Assembly: GCA_963794685.1 (NCBI GenBank)
Contig: CAWCFK010000004.1
Location: 1,178,001 to 1,242,000, forward strand
From: CAVTWH01 sp963794685
GTDB lineage: Bacteria; Actinomycetota; Actinomycetes; Mycobacteriales; Micromonosporaceae
Length of the DNA stretch: 64,000 nt
Direction of reading: 5' to 3'
Shown here: positions 8,438 through 16,992 of the stretch, piece by piece
How positions within the stretch are numbered: the first letter of the stretch is position 1
How the letters are laid out: every line of letters starts with the position of its first letter
Translations under genes and position numbers: made by a program
Notes under the pieces: generated by a model
Databases searched by the model: none
Told to the model about the DNA's origin: nothing
What the model saw: the letters and a program-made list of their open reading frames with translations, nothing else

Positions 8438-9100
8438 TTGTCCCGTTCCGTGACGCTCGATAACAAGTTGGCCCGCGCGGGCGGGCCGCGGCCGGCCGGG
8501 CCGGGCGGCTGGCTGGCCGGGCACAAGCTGCTCGCGTCGATCATCGCGGTGGTGGTGCTCGCCGGCGCCGGCGTCGCCGCGGTGTTCCTGCTGCGCGGCT
8601 CCTCGGACGGGCTGCCGCCGCACACCCCGGTGCTCGGCGTGCAGGTGTGGCAGGTGCGCAAGGCCGACAAGGTGAGCACCTCCGGCGGGCGCAGCACGGT
8701 GAAGCTGCGCCCCGGGCCGTTCGCGCTGCGCTTCCCGGTGGTGCCGATCGACAACGGGCCGCGCATCTGCGCCTGGACCGACAAGTCGATCCTCACCTTC
8801 GCCGCCGGCCAGTCGATGGACCAGGTGGGCTGCCTGAAGGCCGGCTCCGTGCTGCCCACCCCGGGCGTCGGCGCGAGTGAGCTGCTGCTGGCCAAGGACG
8901 GGCACAACAACCTGGTGGGGGACCGGTTGGTGGCCGTCGAGGACGGCTTCAGCCAGGTCTCCTTCACGTCGATCACCAAGGTCGGCGAGGACTCGCCGCT
9001 GGGCTGGACCACCGACGTCTACCTGGCCGTCTTCATCGACAAGAACAAGAACAACACCATCGACAAGGGCGAGTACGAGTTCCTGGTGTTCGACTTCTGA
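8438..9100 (+). CDS. Single-pass membrane protein with C-terminal EF-hand-like loop, unknown function
   Basis: 220 residues. One membrane segment at about residues 30-53 follows a short cytosolic N-terminus, so most of the protein should be extracytoplasmic. Residues 201-212 read D-K-N-K-N-N-T-I-D-K-G-E, which fits the 12-residue EF-hand calcium loop with acidic or amide ligands at 1, 3, 5, 9 and Glu at 12; only a single loop is present. No enzyme motif recognised. Start TTG 8438 is supported by GTGGAGG about eight bases upstream. Sits between proC and the DAHP synthase gene. Calcium binding is an inference from the loop. Confidence 0.75.
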   Translation: MSRSVTLDNKLARAGGPRPAGPGGWLAGHKLLASIIAVVVLAGAGVAAVFLLRGSSDGLPPHTPVLGVQVWQVRKADKVSTSGGRSTVKLRPGPFALRFPVVPIDNGPRICAWTDKSILTFAAGQSMDQVGCLKAGSVLPTPGVGASELLLAKDGHNNLVGDRLVAVEDGFSQVSFTSITKVGEDSPLGWTTDVYLAVFIDKNKNNTIDKGEYEFLVFDF

Positions 9101-9159
9101 GCCGCTGTCCGGATGGTGAGAGGCGGCTGCGCGGTTCGCGACGCACGGGGCCTGCGTCG

Positions 9160-9165
9160 TAGGCT
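9160..9165 (+). promoter_or_regulatory. Candidate leaderless -10 element for DAHP synthase
   Basis: TAGGCT ends seven bases before ATG 9173, and there is no ribosome-binding site, which is the arrangement of an actinobacterial leaderless transcript starting at the initiator codon. Confidence 0.6.
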
Positions 9166-9172
9166 GACGGGC

Positions 9173-10564
9173 ATGCGCCAGGAGTGGCATGACCTTCGTT
9201 ATCCCGGGTTGGAGATCGGCCGCCCCGCCGGCAGCCCGGCCGAAGCCGAGGCTTTCGGACTGGACCACTGGCGTACCCTGCCGCGGGCGCAGACCCCGCC
9301 GTGGCAGGACTGGGACGAGGTCGCCTCGGTCTGCCGGGTACTCGACACGGTGCCGTCCATCGTCGCCCCGTACGAGGTGGACACGCTGCGCGAGCGGCTG
9401 GCCGAGGTGTGCGAGGGGCGCGCCTTCGTGCTCCAGGGCGGCGACTGCGCGGAGACCTTCGCCGACAACACCGAGCCGCACCTGCTGGCCAACGCGCGCA
9501 CCCTGCTGCAGATGGCGGTGGTGCTCACCTACGGCGCGAGCCTGCCGGTCGTGAAGATCTCCCGGATGGCCGGTCAGTACACCAAGCCGCGCTCCGCGCC
9601 GCTGGACGCGCTCGGCCTGCCGGCGTACCGGGGCGACATGATCAACTCGCTGGAGCCCACGGCGGCCGCCCGGGTGGCCGACCCGCAGCGGATGATCCGG
9701 GCCTACGCCAACGCCGCCGCCGCGATGAACATGATGCGTGCCTACCTCGGCGGCGGCATGGCCGACCTGCACGCCGTGCACGACTGGAACCGCGACTTCG
9801 TGCGCACCTCCGCGTTCGGTGAGCGCTACGAGGCGATCGCCCGGGAGATCGAGCGGGCGCTGGGCTTCATCCGGGCCTGCGGCCTCACCGACGACGAGGC
9901 GCTGCGCACGGTCACCCTGTACTGCTCGCACGAGGCGCTGGCGCTGGAGTACGACCGGTCCCTCACCCGGGTCGCCAACGGCCGTGCCTACGGGCTGTCC
10001 GGGCACTTCCTCTGGGTCGGCGAGCGCACCCGCCAGCTCGACGGCGCGCACATCGACTACATCTCCCGGATCAGCAACCCGGTCGGCGTGAAGATCGGCC
10101 CGGGGACCACCCCGGAGACCGCGCTGGAGCTGTGCGAGCGGCTGAACCCGGACAACATCCCCGGCCGGCTCACCCTGGTCAGCCGGATGGGCAACCAGAA
10201 GGTCCGCGACGCGCTGCCGTCGGTGGTGGAGAAGGTGCACGCCAGCGGGGCCAAGGTGGTGTGGCAGTGCGACCCGATGCACGGCAACACCCATGAATCC
10301 TCCAACGGCTACAAGACCCGGCACTTCGACCGGATCGTCGACGAGGTGCTCGGCTACTTCGAGGTGCACCGCGGGCTGCAGACCCACCCGGGCGGCATCC
10401 ACATCGAGCTGACCGGCGAGGACGTCACCGAGTGCCTGGGCGGCGCACAGGCGATCGTGGACGCAGACCTGCCCGGCCGGTACGAGACCGCATGCGACCC
10501 GCGTCTGAATACGCAGCAGTCGCTGGAACTGGCCTTCCTGGTGGCGGAGAGCCTGCGCGGCTGA
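9173..10564 (+). CDS. 3-deoxy-7-phosphoheptulonate synthase, class II
   Basis: First committed step of the shikimate pathway: condenses phosphoenolpyruvate and erythrose 4-phosphate. 463 residues, typical of plant-like class II enzymes found in actinobacteria. The metal-binding Cys lies in LQGGDCAETFADN; further signature segments are KISRMAGQYTKPRS, GLSGHFLWVGERTRQLDGAH, KIGPGTTP and WQCDPMHGNTHES with the metal His. An upstream in-frame GTG at 9113 would add 20 atypical residues; ATG 9173 with the adjacent TAGGCT box is preferred. In M. tuberculosis the counterpart (aroG) is also near RNase AS and PknL genes. Confidence 0.96.
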   Translation: MRQEWHDLRYPGLEIGRPAGSPAEAEAFGLDHWRTLPRAQTPPWQDWDEVASVCRVLDTVPSIVAPYEVDTLRERLAEVCEGRAFVLQGGDCAETFADNTEPHLLANARTLLQMAVVLTYGASLPVVKISRMAGQYTKPRSAPLDALGLPAYRGDMINSLEPTAAARVADPQRMIRAYANAAAAMNMMRAYLGGGMADLHAVHDWNRDFVRTSAFGERYEAIAREIERALGFIRACGLTDDEALRTVTLYCSHEALALEYDRSLTRVANGRAYGLSGHFLWVGERTRQLDGAHIDYISRISNPVGVKIGPGTTPETALELCERLNPDNIPGRLTLVSRMGNQKVRDALPSVVEKVHASGAKVVWQCDPMHGNTHESSNGYKTRHFDRIVDEVLGYFEVHRGLQTHPGGIHIELTGEDVTECLGGAQAIVDADLPGRYETACDPRLNTQQSLELAFLVAESLRG

Positions 10565-10641
10565 GCCCGGCCCCGTCCGGTTGACCCGGGCCCGCGCCGG
10601 ACCGAATCGCCGCGGGCTCCGCCCGCGCGGGGCGCGGTCGT

Positions 10642-10647
10642 TAGGAT
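10642..10647 (+). promoter_or_regulatory. Candidate leaderless -10 element for threonine aldolase
   Basis: TAGGAT ends seven bases before GTG 10655 with no Shine-Dalgarno sequence between, matching the leaderless pattern seen repeatedly in this window. Confidence 0.6.
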
Positions 10648-10654
10648 CATTCGC

Positions 10655-11689
10655 GTGACCGAGACAATCGTTGACCTGCGTAGTGACACGGTGACCCGCC
10701 CCTCCGACGGGATGCGGGCCGCGATGGCCGCCGCCGACGTCGGTGACGACGTGTACGGGGAGGACCCCACCGTCAACGCGCTGCAGCAGCGGGTCGCCGA
10801 GCTGTTCGGGCACGAGGCGGCGCTGTTCACGCCGACCGGCTCGATGGCCAACCAGATCTGCCTGCAACTGAACTGCCCGCCCGGCAGCGAACTGCTCTGT
10901 GACGCCGACGCGCACGTGGTGACGTACGAGATCGGCGCGGCGGCGGCGCTCGGCGGGATCTCGTCGCGGACCTGGGGTCCGGTGGGCGCGGACATCGACG
11001 TCGACACGGTGACCGCGATGATCCGGCCGGCCGGGTACCACGCGGTGGCGACCGCGGCGGTGGCTGTGGAGCAGACCCACAACCGGGGCGGCGGGGGGGT
11101 GATCGCGCTGGACACGCTGCGTTCGCTGCGCGCGCTGACCGAGGCGACCGGAGTGGCGCTGCACTGTGACGGCGCCCGGATCTGGCACGCGCACGTCGCC
11201 GACGCGGTCCGGCTGGCCACCTACGGAGCGCTCTTCGACACCCTGTCGGTGTGCCTGTCCAAGGGGCTGGGCGCGCCGGTCGGTTCGCTGGTGGTGTCCA
11301 GCGCCGAGAACATCGAGCGGGCCAGGGTGATCCGCAAGCGGATGGGTGGCGGCATGCGCCAGGTCGGCGTGCTGGCCGCCGCCGGGCTCTACGCGCTGGA
11401 CCACAACATCGAGCGGCTGGCGACCGACCACCTGCGGGCGCGTCGGATCGCCGAGGCGCTGGCGCCGTTCGGGGTGGTCGACGCCGACCGGGTGCGGACC
11501 AACATCGTCGCGCTGGACCTGCGCAAGACCGCGCTGGGCGCGCACGAGTTCGGCGCGGCAGCCCGCGAGCAGGGGGTGCTGGTGTCGGTGCTCGGCCCGT
11601 ACGCCGGGCGGCTCATCACCCACCTGGACCTCGACGATGCCGGCGTGGACCGGGCGATCGGGGTGCTGACCGGCCTGCTCTCCGGCTGA
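10655..11689 (+). CDS. Low-specificity threonine aldolase
   Basis: PLP enzyme that splits threonine or allo-threonine into glycine and acetaldehyde. 344 residues. Opens with VDLRSDTVTRPSDGMRAAM and VGDDVYGEDP, both signatures of the GLY1/LtaE family. The PLP Lys is in CLSKGLGAPVGS (about K203), preceded by LHCDGARIWHA with the cofactor Asp. Cytosolic. Preceded by the DAHP synthase gene with a 90-base gap; convergent with the small membrane protein and bfr genes. Confidence 0.95.
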   Translation: MTETIVDLRSDTVTRPSDGMRAAMAAADVGDDVYGEDPTVNALQQRVAELFGHEAALFTPTGSMANQICLQLNCPPGSELLCDADAHVVTYEIGAAAALGGISSRTWGPVGADIDVDTVTAMIRPAGYHAVATAAVAVEQTHNRGGGGVIALDTLRSLRALTEATGVALHCDGARIWHAHVADAVRLATYGALFDTLSVCLSKGLGAPVGSLVVSSAENIERARVIRKRMGGGMRQVGVLAAAGLYALDHNIERLATDHLRARRIAEALAPFGVVDADRVRTNIVALDLRKTALGAHEFGAAAREQGVLVSVLGPYAGRLITHLDLDDAGVDRAIGVLTGLLSG

Positions 11690-11734
11690 TCGCCGCGCCG
11701 GGTGCCGCTGGGCCGGGTGCCGCTGGGCCGGGGT

Positions 11735-11878
11735 TCAGACCGCCGCGGCGATGGCCCGGACGACCAGGACGGCGGCCACCACGACGCCGATCGAGCTGAC
11801 GATCATCGCGAGCAGGCAGCCCAGGCCGAGCCGGCGTGGTGGCGGCTGATCCTCGGGCTCCCATTCGGGCTCGGCCAT
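11735..11878 (-). CDS. 47-residue single-pass membrane protein
   Basis: ATG at 11878 opens a 47-codon frame ending TGA at 11735. The peptide has an acidic, Pro-rich N-terminus (MAEPEWEPEDQPPPRR) followed by one hydrophobic helix (about residues 18-46) and ends AIAAAV. The composition switch from charged to membrane segment is not expected of a random frame. It is convergent with the threonine aldolase gene and upstream of nothing on its own strand. Function unknown. Confidence 0.55.
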   Translation of the reverse strand: MAEPEWEPEDQPPPRRLGLGCLLAMIVSSIGVVVAAVLVVRAIAAAV

Positions 11879-11928
11879 CGACACCCGTCCAGGCTAACGG
11901 CCGCAGACGGCGGATCGGCCGGCGACGC

Positions 11929-12411
11929 TCAGGACGCGTCGGGGTGCTCGGTGATGTTCTGCAGGTAGAGCTGTTCGCCGAGTTTCTCGATCAGGTCGAG
12001 CTGGGTCTCCAGATAGTCGACGTGGTGCTCCTCGTCGCCGAGGATGTCCTCGAACAGCCGGGCCGAGGTGACGTCGCCCATCGAGCGCATGTACTCGATG
12101 CCGAGCCGCAGCCGGTCCACCGCCTCCACCTCGACCGCCAGGTCGCAGTCGAACATCTCCTTGACGGTCTCCCCGATGCGCAGCGAGAACAGCCGCTGGT
12201 AGTTGGGCAGGCCGTCGAGGAAGAGGATGCGTTCGGTGAGGATCTCCGCGTGCCGCATCTCGTCCATCGACTCGGCGCGGGTGTACTTCGCGAGCGCCGT
12301 GAAGCCCAGGTGGTCCTGCATCTTGGCGTGCAGGAAGTACTGGTTGATCGCGGTCAGTTCGGCGGTCAGCTGCTCGTTGAGGAACTCAAGTACTCGTGCG
12401 TCACCCTGCAT
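11929..12411 (-). CDS. bfr: Bacterioferritin
   Basis: Iron-storage cage subunit: 24-mer with ferroxidase centres and inter-subunit haem. 160 residues, standard size. Ferroxidase ligands are visible as Glu in LTAELTAINQYF, the E-x-x-H pair in DEMRHAEILTER, and Glu/E-x-x-H in GDEEHHVDYLE. The haem-ligating Met is in ESMDEMRHAE. Starts at ATG 12411. It follows the bfd-like ferredoxin gene by 27 bases on the same strand, so the two are probably co-transcribed from a promoter carrying an iron box. Confidence 0.96.
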   Translation of the reverse strand: MQGDARVLEFLNEQLTAELTAINQYFLHAKMQDHLGFTALAKYTRAESMDEMRHAEILTERILFLDGLPNYQRLFSLRIGETVKEMFDCDLAVEVEAVDRLRLGIEYMRSMGDVTSARLFEDILGDEEHHVDYLETQLDLIEKLGEQLYLQNITEHPDAS

Positions 12412-12438
12412 AGCGCCACAATAGGGTACTAAGTCCGG

Positions 12439-12630
12439 TTAAGCGGCCAATGCCTGCATCGTGTCGACCTCGTGGTGTTCGTCGAGCATGTCGCAGATGC
12501 GGTCAAGACAGGACCCACAGTTGGTGCCCGCTCCGCACGCGTCCCCGACCTCGTCCTCGGTACGGGCCCCGCGCAGGATGACGGCGCGCACCTCGCACTC
12601 CCGGACCCGCTCACAGATGCAGACGAACAC
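12439..12630 (-). CDS. bfd: Bacterioferritin-associated [2Fe-2S] ferredoxin
   Basis: A 63-residue ferredoxin that in characterised systems reduces bacterioferritin to release iron. Four cysteines occur in the Bfd arrangement: C-x-C at the N-terminus (VCIC) and CGAGTNCGSC after about 30 residues, with CGSC as the second pair. GTG start at 12630; ends TAA at 12439, 27 bases ahead of bfr. An overlapping frame in this interval is a shadow. An iron-box-like palindrome sits directly upstream of the start. Confidence 0.92.
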   Translation of the reverse strand: MFVCICERVRECEVRAVILRGARTEDEVGDACGAGTNCGSCLDRICDMLDEHHEVDTMQALAA

Positions 12631-12648
12631 GAGGTAAGGCTGCCCTAA
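12630..12648 (-). promoter_or_regulatory. Iron box (IdeR/DmdR1-type) upstream of bfd-bfr
   Basis: On the minus strand the 19-mer reads TTAGGGCAGCCTTACCTCG, matching 13 of 19 positions of the actinobacterial iron box TTAGGTTAGGCTAACCTAA as recalled. It abuts the bfd start codon, so it either overlaps a promoter or the transcript start. In mycobacteria the iron regulator IdeR activates bacterioferritin genes; sign of regulation here is inferred. Confidence 0.65.
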
Positions 12649-12723
12649 TTCCGCGCCGCCCGCAAGGCTTCTGTGACCCCTTCACCTGCGGTTTTACGAC
12701 CTAGGCGGCCGGCGGTCCACCAC

Positions 12724-13827
12724 TCAGGCGAGCGATCCGAACGAACGGAGCAGCGCGATGTCGGCGGCGTGTCCGGTTGCTCCCTCGCTGGGCGTCTCCA
12801 CGATCACCGGAACCCCGGCCGTCGCCGGATGGGCCAGCAGCTCGGCGAACGCGGCCGCCCCGATCGCCCCGGCCCCGATGTTCTCGTGCCGGTCCCGGGT
12901 CGAGCCCACCGGGTCCTTCGAGTCGTTGGCGTGGATCAGCCACAGCCGGCCCGCGCCGACCGTACCCACCAGCGCGTCCAGGGTGGCGCTCGGGCCGCCG
13001 GGGCTGGCCAGGTCGTGCCCGGCTGCCCAGGCATGGCAGGTGTCCAGGCACACGCCCAGGTACGGGTGCCCGTCCACGGCCGCGAAGTAGTCGGCCAACT
13101 GCTCCACCCGGGCCGCCAGGCTGCGACCACCGCCGGCGCTCGGCTCCACCAGCAGTCGCGGGCCACCGGCCGCCGCCACCTCGTCCAGCAGCGGGATCAG
13201 CGCCTTGCGCAGCTGCCGGAAGGCCGCCGCCACATGGCCCTCGTCCACCGACGAGCCGGCGTGGAAGACCACCCCGGCAGCCCCGAGCTCGGCGCCCCGG
13301 GCGAGCGCGTGCCGCAGGGTGTCCACCGAGTTCGCCACCGTGGCCGGGGTCGGCGAGCCAAGGTTCACCAGCAGCGCCGCGTGCACGAACACCGGCAGCG
13401 CGCCGGTACCGGCCCGGAACGCCTCGTCCTGCGCCGGGTCACCGGGACCACGCGCCCAGCCACGCGGGTTGCTGACGTACACCTGGGCCGCCCCGGCGGT
13501 CACCGTGTCCAGGTAGGGCAGCGCCGCCTTGGCCAGTCCGCCGGCCGTCGGCACATGCGCCCCGATCCCGCCCGGCCCCTGCCCTACCCGGCCGGTCGTT
13601 CCCGAGGCAGGGCTGGGCTTTCGCGCGGCAGCGCTGGGCTTCGCCGCGGCAGCGCTCGGCTTCCCCGCGGTGGCGCTGGGCTTTCGCGCGGTGGCGCTGG
13701 GCTTCCCCGCGGTGGCGCTGGGCTTCCCCGCGGTGGCGCTCGGCTTCCCCGCGGCAGCGCTCGGCTTCCCCGCGGTGGCGCCCGGCTTCCCCGGGTCCGG
13801 GCGACGGCCGGTGGAGGTGGCCCGCAT
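12724..13827 (-). CDS. nfo: Endonuclease IV (AP endonuclease) with N-terminal KPSATAG repeat tail
   Basis: AP endonuclease of the Nfo TIM-barrel family, acting in base-excision repair. All zinc-ligand motifs are visible: FHAGSS, LLVEPSAGG, LDTCHAWAAGHD, NDSKD, RHENIG and VIVETPSEG. The first about 70 residues are not part of the enzyme; they consist of roughly nine G/R-K-P-S-A-T-A-type heptads, a Lys/Pro/Ala-rich basic tail resembling histone-H1-like tails, possibly for DNA contact. Start ATG 13827 overlaps the stop of the kinase gene in a TGATG junction, implying translational coupling. A TTG three bases upstream is less likely. Confidence 0.92.
   Translation of the reverse strand: MRATSTGRRPDPGKPGATAGKPSAAAGKPSATAGKPSATAGKPSATARKPSATAGKPSAAAAKPSAAARKPSPASGTTGRVGQGPGGIGAHVPTAGGLAKAALPYLDTVTAGAAQVYVSNPRGWARGPGDPAQDEAFRAGTGALPVFVHAALLVNLGSPTPATVANSVDTLRHALARGAELGAAGVVFHAGSSVDEGHVAAAFRQLRKALIPLLDEVAAAGGPRLLVEPSAGGGRSLAARVEQLADYFAAVDGHPYLGVCLDTCHAWAAGHDLASPGGPSATLDALVGTVGAGRLWLIHANDSKDPVGSTRDRHENIGAGAIGAAAFAELLAHPATAGVPVIVETPSEGATGHAADIALLRSFGSLA
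13612..13795 (-). repeat. 21-bp in-frame tandem repeat encoding the endonuclease IV N-terminal tail
   Basis: About nine imperfect copies of a 21-base unit (core GCGCTGGGCTTCCCCGCGGT on the plus strand), each coding for a heptad of the GKPSATA type. Variation is mainly Gly/Arg and Ala/Thr, in frame throughout, so copy number can change without breaking the gene. Confidence 0.88.
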
Positions 13828-15797
13828 CAACCGAAGCAGAAGATCTGGACGCCCGAGCCGGGGGCGACCTGCGCGCCGGCGTTCGGGTTCTGGTTGATCA
13901 CGTGGCCGGCGTTCTGGTCACCGACCACCTGCGGGGCCAGCCCGAACTGCTGGAGCATCGCCATCGCCTGCTGGCAGTTGAGGTTGGCGTTGGCCACCTG
14001 CGGCACGGTCACGAACGCCGGGCCCTTGCTCAGCGTCAGGATCACCTTCATGCCCTTGTCCAGGCTCTGGCCGGGGGCCGGGTCCTGGGCGATCACGGTG
14101 TTCGCCGGCTTGTCACTTTCCTTGTAGTCGAAGCCAATGGTCAGGCCCAACTTCAGCTTGTCCAACGCCGCCTTGGCCACGTCCCCGGTCTTGCCGGCGA
14201 AGTCCGGCATCTTGTTCGGTGAGGGGCCCTTGCTGACGTTCACGGTGATCGTCTGGCCGGGGCCGACCTCGGCACCAGCCGCCGGATCCGTGGAGATCAC
14301 GTGATCCTTCGCCATGGTGTCGCTGTAGATGTCCTTGCGGGTCACCGTCAACTTCAGCGAGAACAGGTCGGCGTAGGCGAGGTCGAAGGTCTGGCCGTTC
14401 TCGTCGGGTACGGCGTAGCGCTCCGGGCCCAGCGACAGGGTCAGCGTGATCGTGCCGCCCTTGACGATGCGCTGGCCGGTACCCGGCTTCTGGATGATCA
14501 CGGTGTCCTTGGCGATGCCCTCCTTGAACTGCCCGGAGGTCCACTTGATGTGGAAGCCGTCGGTGCCGGCCAGGGCGACCGCCTGCTGCTTGCTCAGCGA
14601 GATCAAGCCGGGGGCCTCGGTGTAGCGGCCGACCCCGAACCAGTACCCGCCGAGCGCCACCAGCAGGCCGGCCACCACGATCACGGCGGCCACCGCCTGC
14701 CGACCCCGGGCGGTACCGGTGATCCGGGCGTACCAGGCAGCAAGCCCCGAGGCCGGGGCTGACCGGGCAGCCCGACGCCGGGGCGGGGTCTCCCGCTCCA
14801 CGGCCGGTCCCGGCAGCCGTGACCAGGAAGGCCGCTGCGGCTGCTGGGCGTAGACAGTGGTCGGCGGGTCGATACTGGCCACCGACACGGTCGGCTGGGC
14901 GGCCACCCGGGCACCTGCGGCGCGTACCCCCAACTCCTCGCGGACCGCCTGCACCCGGGTGAGGAACGCGCCCGCGTCGCTGGGCCGGCCCACCGGGTCG
15001 CGTTCGGTGGCGGCCGCCACCAGTTCGTCCACCCCGTGCGAGAGCCCGGGCACGAACTTGGACGGGGCCGGTACCCGCTGGTCGACGTGCTGCCAGGCGA
15101 CCTCGACCGGCCGTTCGCCGTCGAAGGGCACCCGGCCGGTGAGCATCTCGAACAGCACGATGCCGGCCGAGTACACGTCGGTACGGGTGTCCGCGTGCCC
15201 CTCGGTGACCAGTTCCGGGGCGACGTAGGCGACGGTGGCCAGCAGGTGGCCGTCGGTTTCGGCGCTGGCCTCCTCGACCGCCCGGGCCAGCCCGAAGTCG
15301 GCCACCTTGACCACCGAGTCGATCAGGTTGCCGCTCCCCGGCGCCTCCGCGACCAGCACGTTCTCCGGCTTGATGTCGCGGTGCACCATGCCGGCCCGGT
15401 GCGCGGCGGCCACCGCGGCGAGGATCTGCTCCAGGACGGCGAGCGCCTCCAGGGTGCTCAGCCGCCGCCGTTCGGCCAGCAGCTCGCGCAGCGTGTGCCC
15501 ACGCACGTACTCCATCACCAGGTACGGCAGGCCCTCGAAGCTGCCCTGGTCGTAGACGGCGACCACGTTCGGATGGGTGAGCCGGGCGATGGTCTTGGCC
15601 TCGTCGGTGAAGCGGGCCATGAAGTGTGGGTCACGCGACTGTGTCGGGTGAATGATCTTCAACGCCACGGTGCGTTCGAGGCGTTCGTCGGTGGCCGTAT
15701 AGACCGTCGCCATTCCGCCCCGGGCAACCCGGGCACGCACCCGGTAGCGCCCGTCGACGAGCGCTCCGATCAACGAATCGGTGACCCTGGTATCCAT
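13827..15797 (-). CDS. Serine/threonine protein kinase with PASTA repeats (PknL-like)
   Basis: Transmembrane Hanks-type kinase. Residues 1-275 are the kinase domain: ALKIIHPTQ with the ATP-binding Lys, the HRDIKPENVLV catalytic loop near residue 140, VADFGLA, and the activation segment ending in VAYVAPE. A Ser/Pro-rich juxtamembrane stretch leads to one membrane helix at about 366-388, then four PASTA repeats outside the cell, ending in a short IFCFG tail. PASTA domains bind peptidoglycan fragments or lipid II. The neighbouring Rv2175c-like gene is divergent across one intervening gene; in M. tuberculosis Rv2175c is a known substrate of PknL, which lacks PASTA repeats. Coupled by TGATG to nfo. 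Confidence 0.94.
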   Translation of the reverse strand: MDTRVTDSLIGALVDGRYRVRARVARGGMATVYTATDERLERTVALKIIHPTQSRDPHFMARFTDEAKTIARLTHPNVVAVYDQGSFEGLPYLVMEYVRGHTLRELLAERRRLSTLEALAVLEQILAAVAAAHRAGMVHRDIKPENVLVAEAPGSGNLIDSVVKVADFGLARAVEEASAETDGHLLATVAYVAPELVTEGHADTRTDVYSAGIVLFEMLTGRVPFDGERPVEVAWQHVDQRVPAPSKFVPGLSHGVDELVAAATERDPVGRPSDAGAFLTRVQAVREELGVRAAGARVAAQPTVSVASIDPPTTVYAQQPQRPSWSRLPGPAVERETPPRRRAARSAPASGLAAWYARITGTARGRQAVAAVIVVAGLLVALGGYWFGVGRYTEAPGLISLSKQQAVALAGTDGFHIKWTSGQFKEGIAKDTVIIQKPGTGQRIVKGGTITLTLSLGPERYAVPDENGQTFDLAYADLFSLKLTVTRKDIYSDTMAKDHVISTDPAAGAEVGPGQTITVNVSKGPSPNKMPDFAGKTGDVAKAALDKLKLGLTIGFDYKESDKPANTVIAQDPAPGQSLDKGMKVILTLSKGPAFVTVPQVANANLNCQQAMAMLQQFGLAPQVVGDQNAGHVINQNPNAGAQVAPGSGVQIFCFG

Positions 15798-15870
15798 CGG
15801 CGTGCAGTCTAAGCGAGGGTTGCCGGTTGCCGGTCGGCCACGTCGTCCGACGGTACGGAATTGTCGCGGT

Positions 15871-16818
15871 TCACGAAGAAGGAACTTCGCTGCGTGACGA
15901 CTTCGTCGGCGATCCGTTACCGGTGGACGCCGAATCGAGGCTCCGCCGGGCGGTCACCGGCCGGGCCCTGACGGAGTACACGGTGTCGTCCGTCACCGCG
16001 TCGTCCGCCGGGCAGTGCACGGCGGTCCCGCTGGTGTGGTGCTCCCACCACCCGAGCGGCCACCCGGTGACGCCCGGCCACGGGTCGGGCGGTGCCGGTG
16101 GCAGCGGCTGGGCGGGCTGCCCACCAGTGTCCGCCGGTGGCAGCTGCGGCGCGGCAGGCGCGGCCGGTGAAGACGGGTCCACGACTGGCTGGGCACCGGG
16201 CGGTGCGCTGCTGGGCAGCCCGGCCGCGCTCGGCAGGGCGGTCGGGCTGGCCGTCAGGCTGGGCGTGCCGCTCGGGGCCGGGCTCGGGCTACCGGTCGCG
16301 CTGGCCGCCGGGTCCGTCGCCGGGTCCGTCGCCGGGCCCGATCCGGACGGGATGAGCGCCGTGGCGGCCGGCCGCTCGGCGCCGCCCGCGGTCCGGGACC
16401 CGCCCGGCGACGGCGCGGTGCTCGGCGAGGTGGCCGGCATCGCAGTCGCCGGCAGCACGGTCACCGGCGGGGGAGTGGCGGTGGACGCCTGCGGCGTCGG
16501 GGCCACGCTCGGCTGCTCCTGCGGCGCACCGAAGGCGCTGCCGTGGGGCGTACGGGAGCCGGCGAACAGCCCGCCCGCGGCCGCGTAGTAACTGCCGGTG
16601 ACCGCGCCGAGGAACAGCATGGTGAAAGCGACCGGGGTGACCAGCCGCCGGTATTTCCAGTCGGTGCCGTCCCACCCCCCCGGCGTTGCACGGCGGGCGT
16701 GCCCCGGCCGCTCCAACCGACTCAGGTCGTAGCGCACCGTCCGGGCCATCCCGAACATCTCCCGACGTAGCATCCGGTACCCCCGCCGGAACCGCCGCGC
16801 ACTGCGCCACCGGCTCAT
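15871..16818 (-). CDS. Membrane-anchored Ser/Pro/Ala-rich protein, unknown function
   Basis: 315 residues with a very basic N-terminus (residues 1-60), one hydrophobic segment at about residues 61-83, then about 180 residues rich in Pro, Ala, Ser, Thr that look like a disordered or wall-spanning region, then a short Trp-containing patch (GWPLGWWEH) and a single Cys. ATG 16818 is preceded by AAGGAGG. Located 73 bases upstream of the PASTA kinase on the same strand, so co-transcription is plausible. No family recognised; the low-complexity part makes homology hard to judge. Confidence 0.6.
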   Translation of the reverse strand: MSRWRSARRFRRGYRMLRREMFGMARTVRYDLSRLERPGHARRATPGGWDGTDWKYRRLVTPVAFTMLFLGAVTGSYYAAAGGLFAGSRTPHGSAFGAPQEQPSVAPTPQASTATPPPVTVLPATAMPATSPSTAPSPGGSRTAGGAERPAATALIPSGSGPATDPATDPAASATGSPSPAPSGTPSLTASPTALPSAAGLPSSAPPGAQPVVDPSSPAAPAAPQLPPADTGGQPAQPLPPAPPDPWPGVTGWPLGWWEHHTSGTAVHCPADDAVTDDTVYSVRARPVTARRSLDSASTGNGSPTKSSRSEVPSS

Positions 16819-16992
16819 TGCGGCCTCCTTGCCTCATGTTTTCGGGCCGGCGGGCGCGCCGGTGTCCGTGCCGCTCTTCGTGCCGGTATCCGTGCTGACG
16901 GTTGGGCCGGTGTCCGGGCTGGTGCCGGTGCCGGCTGTCGCGCCGGTCGGGTCCGGCTGTGCGCGACCGCGGCGGCATGGCACGCTGCACAG

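Noticed and set aside
13612..13795. CRISPR-like array
   Set aside because: The repeat is a 21-base in-frame coding unit without spacers and no cas genes are present.
16834..16990. Small minus-strand frame with Thr-Asp-Thr-Gly repeats
   Set aside because: It lies in the divergent intergenic region, overlaps the Rv2175c-like start and has no ribosome site; the repeat follows from GTGCCGGT-type DNA repeats.
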